Below are positions 10,149 through 18,600 of a stretch of 64,000 nucleotides of DNA, in pieces. Source of the DNA: Calamus simplicifolius (taxonomy: Eukaryota; Streptophyta; Magnoliopsida; Arecales; Arecaceae); assembly GCA_900491605.1 (NCBI GenBank), contig UESW01004011.1, forward strand, positions 684,479-748,478, written 5' to 3'. The notes below the pieces were generated by a model. It was not told the DNA's origin and did not search any database. It saw only the letters and a list, made by a program, of their open reading frames with translations. The translations under genes were made by a program, and so were the position numbers. The first letter of the stretch is position 1; each line of letters opens with the position of its first letter.

Positions 10149-10467
10149 TGACGCTCCCAGATTCCCTCAGGTATGCGCTCACCCTCACTCACTCTCCTAC
10201 TCTCGCCAGCTGCTTGTCGATGCTTTCCCCTCTAGAGCTCCTGATCAGCCACCCCTGGAGAGACTCCCCGGAAAGATTCACCTCCCTGTTTTCTGATTGA
10301 TCGCCGATTTCCCTCCACTGACTTGAGCGTCGGAGGGTCTTCCGCGAAGGGCCACCCCCAGCGCCTCTTGCGTGAGGACTTGTGTGCAGGTTCGCCCCAG
10401 GAGATCGACTGCGCCCGAGTCGAAGAACAGATTCCGACGGCAACACAATTAATTAAAATTGATAGAT

Positions 10468-10476
10468 TAAAAAAAA
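10468..10476. repeat. Left 9-bp target site duplication of the Pack-MULE
   Basis: TAAAAAAAA directly precedes the left terminal inverted repeat and is identical to 13501-13509. Nine base pairs is the usual duplication for Mutator-like elements. The sequence is low-complexity, which weakens it as stand-alone evidence. Confidence 0.7.
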
Positions 10477-10682
10477 GGAAAACACTTTGTACACCGCCCT
10501 CGGTGCAGCAAGGCCTACGTGGGCTGCACCGTCTCTTCCGATTGGTCCACGTGGCTCCCATGTGGCCTGACACGATGGGACAGAATAGCAGAAGGATAAT
10601 ATTACTTTTTGATCGTACATCCATTAAAAGTCGTTCAGCCTTTTACCATTGGTGTGAAGACGAAAATGCCCTTTCCCTCCAG
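10477..10682 (+). repeat. Left terminal inverted repeat of the Pack-MULE
   Basis: Begins GGAAAACACTTTGTACA and matches the reverse complement of 13295-13500 over about 206 bp with a modest number of substitutions. Long terminal inverted repeats of this size are typical of Mutator-like elements. Confidence 0.88.
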
Positions 10683-10727
10683 GAGGTGATGCTGCACGCC
10701 TTGTCCAGGAATCTCTTGAACAAGACC

Positions 10728-11325
10728 CACGATACCCTAGTTTAAGATCCACGACACCCCAGTTCAAGACCCATGACACCCCTAGTTCAAGACCCATGAT
10801 ACCCTAGTTCAAGACCCACGACATCCCAATTCAAGACCCACAACACCCCCAGTTCAAGACCCATGACACCCCTAGTTCAAGACCCACGACACCCCCAGTT
10901 CAAGACCCATGACACCCCTAGTTCAAAACCCACGACACCCTAGTTTAAGATCCACGACACCCCAGTTTAAGACCTATAACACCCCTAGTTCAAGACCCAC
11001 GACACCCTAGTTCAAGACCCACGACACCCCAGTTCAAGACCCACGACACCCCCAGTTCAAGACCCACGTTCAAGACCCACGACACCCCAGTTTAAGACCC
11101 ATGACACCCCTAGTTCAAGACCCACGACACCCCAGTTCAAGACCCATGACACCCCCAGTTCAAGACCCATGATACCCCTAGTTCAAGACCCACGACACCC
11201 CAGTTCAAGACCCACGACACCCTAGTTCAAGACCCACGACACCCCCAGTTCAAGACCCATGACACCCTAGTTCAAGACCCACGATACCCCAGTTCAAGAC
11301 CCACGACACCCTAGTTCAAGACCCA
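10728..11325. repeat. Pack-MULE repeat array 1 (22-23 bp units)
   Basis: About 26 tandem units of the form CAGTTCAAGACCCACGACACCC with CCCAG/CCTAG alternation. It reads in the CGACACCC orientation on the + strand and together with 10682-10727 forms the left arm of a large internal inverted repeat whose other arm is 12150-12752. Confidence 0.92.
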
Positions 11326-11376
11326 TGAGCATATCCTCCCTTTTTCTCTGCCTTCTCTACGCTCCATCGGATCCTA

Positions 11377-12153
11377 ATGGAGAAAAGGAAGTCTATCATC
11401 TTTGCCTTCGCCTTCCTCTTCTTCTCTTCTTTGGACCCTCTCTTCTCACTACTCTCGGTCAGCTCTTGCCCATCGTCGAAGACCCAGGAGACAACAGCAG
11501 CAGGATTCAGACGTACATCATTCATGTGCGACGGTCGGCGGGCACTAAGCGCCTCAGCGACGTGGACCGGGAGAACTGGCACAAATCCTTCTTGCCAAAC
11601 ACCACCCTGGACATCGGGGAGCCGTGGTTGGTCTACTCCTACCGCGACGTCATCAGCGGATTCGCTGCAAGGCTAACCCATGAAGAAGTGTTGACCATGG
11701 CATCCATTGACGGATTCTTGCACGCCCACCGGATTCGCTGCAGGCATAGAACAGGCCATCCATGATGATGTTGACGTGCTCTCCATCTCCATCGGCGGCT
11801 CTCGGCCCAGGCCTTTCTACGAGGATAGTCTGGCCATTGGCTCGTATGCTGCGACGAGGCATCGAATCCTGACGTGCACTGCTGCGGGCAATGATGGACC
11901 GCACCAAGGCAATGTGGTTAACGATGCCCCATGGATTCTGACGGTCGGGGCGAGCTCCACCGATCGAAGAATAAGGGCAACCGTGAGGCTTGGCGATGGA
12001 ACAGAGCTAGATGGGGAATTCGCCTACCAGCCCTGCAGCGCTTTCAACTCGACCTTGTTGCCAATCGCATTCCCAGGATACAATGCTCAGAACGGGCATA
12101 GAGGTTGTGGAAATGACACGTTCGCTGATCTTGAAGTCCAAGGAAAGATCGTG
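11377..12153 (+). pseudogene. Captured subtilisin-like serine protease fragments
   Basis: ATG 11377 opens a hydrophobic signal-peptide-like stretch (MEKRKSIIFAFAFLFF). After a frame change near 11480 the sequence continues as an inhibitor I9 prodomain (RIQTYIIHV, VYSYRDVISGFAARLTHEE). At about 11730 it jumps to the S8 catalytic domain (AGIEQAIHDDVDVLSISIGG, AAGNDGPHQGNVVNDAPWILTVGAS), ending in the start of the PA region (GKIVG) where array 2 begins. The segments carrying the catalytic Asp and His are missing, and so is the Ser segment, so no active protease can result. GGATTCGCTGCA occurs at both 11658 and 11731, at the deletion junction. A captured gene fragment, not a functional gene. Confidence 0.85.
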
Positions 12154-12706
12154 GGTCTTGAACTAGGGGTGTCATGGGTCTTGAACTGGGGGTGTCATGG
12201 GTCTTGAACTGGGGTATCGTGGGTCTTGAACTAGAGTGTCGTGGGTCTTGAACTATGGGTGTCATGGGTCTTGAACTGGGGGTGTCATGGATCTTGAACT
12301 GGGGGTGTCGTGGGTCTTGAACTAGGGTGTCGTGGGTCTTGAACTGGGGGTATCGTGGGTCTTGAACTAGGGGTGTCGTGGGTCTTGAACTAGGGGTGTC
12401 GTGGGTCTTGAACTGGGGTGTCGTGGGTCTTGAACTAGGGGTGTCATGGGTCTTGAACTAACTAGGGGTGTCATGGGTCTTGAACTGGGGGTGTCGTGGG
12501 TCTTAAACTAGGGTGTCGTGGGTCTTGAACTATGGGTGTCATGGGTCTTGAACTGGGGGTTTCGTGGGTCTTGAACTAGGGTGTCGTGGGTCTTAAACTG
12601 GGGTGTCGTGGGTCTTGAACTGGGGTGTCGTGGGTCTTGAACTAGGGGTGTCATGGGTCTTGAACTGGGGTGTCGTGGATCTTAAACTAGGGTGTCGTGG
12701 GTCTTG
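12150..12706. repeat. Pack-MULE repeat array 2 (inverted)
   Basis: About 24 units of the same repeat as array 1 in reverse orientation (GGGTGTCGTGGGTCTTGAAC). It begins right at the end of the subtilase fragment and continues into a 46-bp segment (12707-12752) that is the inverted copy of 10682-10727. Confidence 0.92.
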
Positions 12707-12752
12707 TTCAAGAGATTCCTGGACAAGGCGTGCAGCATCACCTCCGGGAGGC

Positions 12753-12934
12753 TCTTGCTGAGGCGGAAGCCGTGGCGCCCGGCATCGTCCTCGTCCTGCA
12801 CTGTGCAGCCGTAGGCGTCGTTGCTTGCACCGAGGTGAGTGCGGACGAGGCACTCGACTACATATGCTTCAAGCCTTCCGACGACTGCAAGCTCTCCACC
12901 GAGTTCTGCGCCAAAATCGTCCAGCGCAACGAAA
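12753..12934. other. GC-rich fragment of unknown origin inside the Pack-MULE
   Basis: A unique, GC-rich segment with gene-like composition between arrays 2 and 3. One + frame contains EVSADEALDYICFKPSDDC and CKLSTEFCAKIV. The minus strand also has an open frame. A GAG/GTGAGT donor-like site is at about 12833. It could be a second captured exon. I do not recognise the parent gene. Confidence 0.4.
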
Positions 12935-13240
12935 ACTCGACACCCCAGTTCAAGACCCACGACACCCCAGTTCAAGACCCACGACACCCCCAGTTCAAGA
13001 CCCATGACACTCCTAGTTCAAGACCCATGATACCCCAGTTCAAGACCCACGACACCCCAGTTCAAGACCCACGACACCGCTAGTTTAAGACCCACGACAC
13101 CCCTAGTTCAAGACCCACAACACCCGTAGTTCAAGACCCACGACACCCTAGTTTAAGACCCACGACACCCCCAGTTCAAGACCCACGACATCCTAGCTCA
13201 AGACCCACGACACCCTAGCTCAAGACCCACAACATCCCAG
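12935..13240. repeat. Pack-MULE repeat array 3
   Basis: About 13 units of the same repeat, in the orientation of array 1. The last units carry CGACACCCTAGCTC, identical over 14 bp to the 114-bp array at 60422-61175. Confidence 0.92.
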
Positions 13241-13294
13241 AACCTTACGATTTTTTATCAGTAAAATCCAAATAAGATGGCGGGTTGAAGTAGG

Positions 13295-13500
13295 CTGGAG
13301 GAAAAGGGCATTTTCGTCTTCACACCAATGGTAAAAAGCTGAACGACTTTTAATGGATGTACAATCAAAAAGTAACATTATCCTCCTGCTATTCTGTCCC
13401 ATCGTGTCAGGCCACATAAGAGCCATGTGGACCAATCAAAAGAGGTGGTGCAGCCCACGTAGATCTTGCTGCATCGGAGGCGATGTACAAAGTGTTTTCC
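13295..13500 (-). repeat. Right terminal inverted repeat of the Pack-MULE
   Basis: Reverse complement of 10477-10682, ending ...TGTTTTCC at the target duplication. Between array 3 and this repeat lies a 54-bp unique spacer. Confidence 0.88.
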
Positions 13501-13509
13501 TAAAAAAAA
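13501..13509. repeat. Right 9-bp target site duplication of the Pack-MULE
   Basis: TAAAAAAAA, the same as 10468-10476. It continues into further A residues, so its right edge is ambiguous. Confidence 0.7.
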
Positions 13510-13950
13510 AAAAGAAACTGAGACAATATACTGCCCACGTGGGCGCAGGCCCTTCCCTCAGGGTTCCTTCGTTGTTCCATGGTCTCCTTCATCCCTTTCC
13601 GCCTTTGGTCATGTCCTCCTCAACTCGTCGTCTCCACTATGTAAGTCCCCTCCATCGCCACGCTCGAGAGAGGGGAGCGAGCGGCCCCAAATCCAATAGC
13701 TTTCAAATAGAGATATAATAAATAAATTTTTTATTTTTTATTTTTCTTTTCAATTACTTTCCCACAATGGCATGGCTGTCAATAGCTATTTCAGATAGGG
13801 TATAGGGTTATTGAAGAAGATTGGAGACTTAGGAACTTGTACGTGTAATTTAACAATGAACTATGGATTCACAAGGCATTCAATATGCGGCTTTTTAATA
13901 AGAAGCTTATATAGGATTCAATGAGGGCTCATAAATAATTTTTTTACATA
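13510..13950. other. Intergenic DNA, no gene recognised
   Basis: A GC-richer part (13540-13700) contains ATGTCCTCCTCAACTCG followed about 30 bases later by TATGTAAGTCC, which looks like a tiny first exon with a splice donor, but nothing downstream continues it. The rest is AT-rich. Confidence 0.4.
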
Positions 13951-14487
13951 TTTAGGTGGTATTTGATTTTTAAAATATTATTTCTGAATAAGTGTACAGA
14001 ATAAATTCAGAAAATAGCTGAGAGAATAATTATCTTTTTAAAATAATAATTTTATCATCAAGGGATAGCTTTAGCTATTTCTGGATTCCGTAAAAAATAA
14101 TTTTAAGGAATAAACATGGGTTATTCCTTCTGGTTAACTTTTTTTAGACTTATCTCATGTAGTTATAGCTTTTGAGGACAAGAAGGATATCTAAGGGATA
14201 TCCATCCTTATCCTTTATTTCAAACACAACCTTTTTTAGACTTATCCTCTGAACTTATTCCCTAAAGACTCTGGGAATAATTAAAACTATCCCTTAATGG
14301 TAAAGTTGTTATTTTTAAAAAAAGGTGATTATTCTTTGAGCTATTCCTTGAATAAATGCTATCGTATACGCTTATTTAGGAATAACTTTCTATGAACCAA
14401 ACACTACCTAAAGTTGTTTTAGACTTATCTTTTGTAGTTAATAGGAAGCTTATATAGGATTCAATCTGGGCTCATAAATAAATTTTC
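13899..14487. repeat. Direct repeat flanking the MITE
   Basis: About 45 bp including AAGCTTATATAGGATTCAAT and GGGCTCATAAATAA occurs at 13901-13945 and again at 14441-14485, on either side of the MITE. The copies are nearly identical. Confidence 0.75.
13951..14413. mobile_element. MITE-like element with imperfect terminal inverted repeats
   Basis: TTTAGGTGGTATTTGATT on the left and the reverse complement of TTTAGGTAGTGTTTGGTT on the right bound 463 bp of AT-rich DNA rich in internal inverted repeats. There is no coding capacity. The target duplication is not clear, so the superfamily (Harbinger or hAT) is uncertain. Confidence 0.5.
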
Positions 14488-14644
14488 CATGACATTTAAG
14501 TATGTTAAATCACCAGAGAAATCAATGCTCTATTTTGTGAACCACGGTATATAAAGTCAGCGAAGCTGGCCGACTTGTTGCATTCAACTTTATCCCTTCA
14601 CGTCATATTTTTGGGGAGCTTCTATTCGCACCGCAAGAATTGCT

Positions 14645-15301
14645 CAGTAGTCCCTCTCATTTAAAAAAAAAAAAATTTGTAAACTGCCTTTCCCTTTTTT
14701 TCTACACACCCCTTGCCCCCGTCTCCTCCCCCCCTCTTCTTCGACGCCGCCCCCCTTTCCTCCTCCTTCCCTAGCACTCCCCCATCCTACGTCTCATCTC
14801 CAGCACCGTTATCCTCGTCTCCCATCTTCTTCTTTCCCTCTCCTCGGTACCATCCCCCCACCCTCACTCATCTTTCGTCTTCTACCCCTTTCCCACTCCT
14901 CTCATTCCCCGTCTCCTTTTCCTTCCTTCTTTAGTATTGTTCGATCAAACATGACCGAACATAGGGCCTCTGTTCGGTCTTGTTTGATCGAATAAAGGCT
15001 ATTATGTTTGACTTGATAGGTCAGATCGAACAAAGAAGGCAGAATAGAGGCCCTTTATTCGATCTTGTTTGGTCAAACGGACGGTATAAGAGGGCACCGG
15101 TGGTTGGAGAGAGCCGGTGCCGAAGAGTAGGAAGAAGATGAGGATCGAGGAGGCATTGGAAGAAGGCCGATGCTGGAGAGGGGGTGTGTGGATGGAGAGG
15201 GGAAGGGAAGGAGACGGAGGATGGGAGAAGGAGGCGTGGAGAGAGAAGGAGAGGATAGTTTAAAATTTTTTTAAAAAAAAAAAAAAATAAGGGGGCTACT
15301 G
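14645..15301. mobile_element. Foldback element: polypyrimidine arm and polypurine arm
   Basis: The left end CAGTAGTCCCTCTCATTT plus an A-run and the right end T-run/A-run plus GGGGGCTACTG are inverted copies. A C/T-rich arm (14690-14935) faces a G/A-rich arm (15100-15260). In the middle, GATCAAACATGACCGAACA pairs with TGTTCGGTCTTGTTTGATC. A second partial right end (GGGGGCTACTG) follows at 15313-15323. No gene and no clear target duplication. It ends about 345-370 bp upstream of the SCD1 start codon. Confidence 0.55.
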
Positions 15302-15668
15302 ACTAAAAAAATGGGGGCTACTGCTAAAAAGTCGCCGAGCGCGGCCAACCTATTTGGATTCGACTTCCTCCCGTCAAACCCACGATCCGAGTCCAAGCGA
15401 CCCGGCGAGCCTACTCGATCCCCATGCTTAGTCTTTCCAGAAGCCAAGAATCCCCCTCGGTTCTCCTGTCCCCGAGCCGCGCCCGCGGCCTGACAATCCC
15501 TCTCGTTTCTCTTGGTCGGTCGCCAAAAAGCCCAAGCACCCAATCCGCGTCGAGCGCGAGAGCGACTTCTTGGCGATATCAGCCGAACTGGAGGTGGAGC
15601 AAGAATCGAGTGGAGGAGGGTGAGAGATCCGTTGTTGCTCCGCCCTAATCCGCCGTGGATCCGAGAAT
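15302..15668 (+). promoter_or_regulatory. Promoter and 5' UTR region of the SCD1 gene
   Basis: About 370 bp of GC-rich DNA between the foldback element and the ATG at 15669. I see no clear TATA box; a GC-rich, TATA-less leader is common for broadly expressed plant genes. Much of it is probably 5' UTR. Confidence 0.45.
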
Positions 15669-18600
15669 ATGTCGTCGTCCCGAATCTTCGAGTACTGCGT
15701 GGTGTGCGGGATCGGACCGGAGATCCGGTCCCTGGACATGAACAAGGGCTTCCAGGGGACGGGGGTCATGTACATGCCCTCCTTCCTAGACCAGTACCCT
15801 CCCTCCACTCAGTCCCTTTACCCACCACCTCCTCCACAGCTCCCCACGGTAAGCTAAGTTGCTGCCTGTCTTTCTTGGTCTCTTTCTTCTGATCCGCTTG
15901 CTTGGTTTATTGTCTTGGATTCTTTTTCTATTCCTGGCTTCTTTTCTTGAAATCCATTCTCCAGCATAATGCCTAATCCTAAGTTTATTTAAGACCGTGA
16001 TCCCAATTTCTTGATTCTTTTCTTCTTCATTTCTGCTCTTGCTGATTTCTTCTCTTTTTGACTCTTTTTCTTAGAATCTGAACTCCAAACATAGTGCCTA
16101 ACGTCGAATTTGTCCAGCGCTTTTGGATCCTGGTGTCTTGATTTCTTTCCTTCAACTCCAAAAGAATGCGCATTATGTCTAATCTGTTCAGGGCTTTGGA
16201 ATCCTGGTTTCTTGTTTTCTTTTCATATAAACTTATTTTCTTGAAATCTGAACTCCAAAAGAATGCCTAATATGCCAGATCTGTTTAAAGCTCTGGACTT
16301 GTTTTCTTTATTTTCTTTTTTTTTTTAATTTTTTAAGCCGTGATGATGTGATATGGGTCGGCTAGAGTGAGGAAGTCTGCTAGGGTTGACGTTCCTTTGT
16401 ATTTGGTGGAAGAAATGGGTTTGCTGACGGACGATCACTATTCACTAGGCTGCTAAAGTGCATTGCTCGAGCGACTAGGACTTATTGGGTGCCTTATTTG
16501 AGTTTGAATGTGCTCTAGATGTTAGAATAGCATTTTCATTAGTGCTAGAAATAAAGAGCGATTCTTATATAGGTGTATTTTTCTCCATATATTTTTCATG
16601 CTGCCTTTCTAACCTTGGCTAATTCTTATATCGTGGGATTGATTTTGATTGGTGAATCCCTTTTATTTTCTTTTTTGAATGGGGTTTCCAGTGACCGTAT
16701 GAGTTTTGTAGGGGCAATGAATTTGTACTTGCCAACATATTGTATTATGAGGCACTTTAGTGTGCTGAGGTGCATTATTTGATTAGAGATGGAAGGGTGT
16801 ACAAGAGTAGGACTTATACTTATCAGGACAAAGGGAAAAAAAGAGCACAGTGCAATTGTCCACAGTTAGTTCTCAAGTGGATAGGGAATCTTGGTAGAAT
16901 TCAAGATTGAAAATTGGGGAGGATGAGATACTCATGTTGCTCATATCCAATGAAAACAATAATTTCACTTGATTAAAACTCTGCCAAGTGCACTGCTTGA
17001 GTTTGAGTGCTTTAAGAAGCATGTTCTTTTTATGGTCTAATATGGTCACTCTTTCATTATTATTGTCTATATGATACATTCTCTTGTTTTTATCTCCAGA
17101 ATTTATTCTCTTTAAGCTACCATTGCAGTGTGTCCTGCCAGCAGGAGTTGAGTTCTATTCTTCGGGGTTTGACTCTAATAATGTCTCAACATATCCACGT
17201 AGCTATCCAATAGTGCTAACAGGTATTTAATTGCTTTAAGTTCGTCACTGCAAGTGTCTGCTTTTGTACATTTTCTTCATTTCTTGATAAATGACCACTA
17301 CAGTACAGCATTGTCGTAGATTAAAGAAAGCATTTGACCTTTTTTTGCTTTCACAGCTTGTTTGCTAAGAATTTTTATATCTGCCTTTTCATATTGATGC
17401 ATCATTTTTCCATTTTACTAAATAATAATAGACTGATTTAAAGATTAACTGCAGAGGGGGATGGCTCCAAAATTTATGTCAGCTGCATTGCATTTCGGGA
17501 TCCAATTTGCGAAGATATTGCTGAAGCATATCAGATTCCTGCAAATTCTTTTGCCGATAAGTGCATCTGTCTTGTATCACATTCACCTAGTTTTCAAGTC
17601 CTTCGGGATGCATTGGAAGAATTGTTCATCCTCTGTTTTTCTCCCGCTGGCTGTAGGTAATATTCAACTGTTGTTTTAATCAATTATCCATTCTGCAATC
17701 ATTATATGCATAGTTGGATATAATATATTGACTCTACCTTGTTACATATCATATAATAACCATAATTCTGCGTGACGTAAACTGATTTTCCATTATGTAA
17801 TGTTTGTTTATGCTGTTCATTGATCTCTTTGTGTAACATCGAGTTTTCTACTTTTCCAAAAATAGCATTTGGTCCCTTATATACGACTTACTATTTATCT
17901 TTGCTACAATGTTTTTTTGCCAAAAATGTCTTTGTTGGCTTTATTGTTGTAGTTTTGTTTCCTTTTTATTTTGGCTGGTTTCTGATTTTATGTTTAATAT
18001 GAGGGTTATTTGTCACTGACATCTACAAAAATTTGCTATTCTAATTCTTCTTCCATTATTCTGATGCTTTTGGTTGGTTTTCTGCTTGATGTTGCAACGT
18101 GAAGCTTCATATGGGGTTTGGAGTGCAAGCATACATCATTCAACTGGATGGTCAGCATTTCATAGACATCTTTTTGAACATAGAATTAAAGGCGTCAATG
18201 GTTGAAAATCAAGTATTCAAATATTGTGCATCATTGCCATGCTTACTTGGTTCTTTCATGATGCACGCAATCTTGTTGTGCCATGCAAGTGTTTGACATG
18301 CAGTGGCACTGCAGTTGGCTAAATAATGGCATGCTGTAGGCATTATACCAGTGTCATGTTTCAGTAAGATACTGGCACTGTTTATTCTGTTCTATGCTGA
18401 TCAGTACTTTAATCCTTGTCTGATATAATTTTTGTCAGCTCCAATATAGTCTTGTTTATTCAAAGTTGCACCAGTGCCATCATTTTGAATCCTTAATTCT
18501 TTGTCCATTGAGAATTTTCTTTGATTTATCTTTCCTTGCATGTTTGTCATTCTGTTGGAGATGGTTTGCACCAGCTGAGTGACCTGCATGATAACTCTGG

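Larger units (their letters stand above)
1..10447 (+). mobile_element. 3' portion of a Tat-lineage Ty3/gypsy LTR retrotransposon
   Basis: Integrase lies at the left edge. About 8.6 kb of mostly non-coding DNA separates it from a polypurine tract and a 3' LTR at 9305-10447. The long gap between pol and the LTR, the tandem repeats in it and the antisense gene at 5908-8916 are known hallmarks of Tat elements (Grande, RIRE2, Retand, Ogre relatives). The 5' LTR, gag, protease, RT and RNase H lie outside the window, so the 5' target duplication cannot be compared. The integrase and antisense genes both carry frame breaks, so this copy is probably defective unless those are sequence errors. Confidence 0.85.
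9305..10447 (+). repeat. 3' LTR of the Tat element
   Basis: The LTR starts TGTGTTGGGGGG right after the polypurine tract and ends CAACACA, giving a perfect 7-bp terminal inverted repeat (TGTGTTG/CAACACA). Length is 1143 bp. A TATA box at 10141-10148 divides a long U3, which contains a minisatellite, from a short R-U5. The following bases (ATTAA) would be the target duplication, but the 5' partner is outside the window. The exact ends could be 2 bp shorter on each side (TGTTG/CAACA). Confidence 0.75.
10477..13500. mobile_element. Pack-MULE (non-autonomous Mutator-like element) with captured subtilase fragments
   Basis: A 3024-bp element bounded by about 206-bp terminal inverted repeats (10477-10682 and 13295-13500) and flanked by matching 9-bp target duplications. 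Inside are, in order, a short inverted segment, repeat array 1, fragments of a subtilisin-like protease gene, repeat array 2 (inverted relative to array 1), a second unidentified fragment, and repeat array 3. No transposase is present, so it must be mobilised in trans. It sits only 20 bp beyond the end of the Tat LTR. Confidence 0.88.

Noticed and set aside
10728..13240. CRISPR-like appearance of regularly spaced short repeats
   Set aside because: Units are directly adjacent without unique spacers, the context is a plant Mutator element with terminal inverted repeats, and no cas genes are present.
14713..14934. Pro/Ser-rich 73-codon open frame
   Set aside because: Falls in the polypyrimidine arm of a foldback element; its composition explains the lack of stops.
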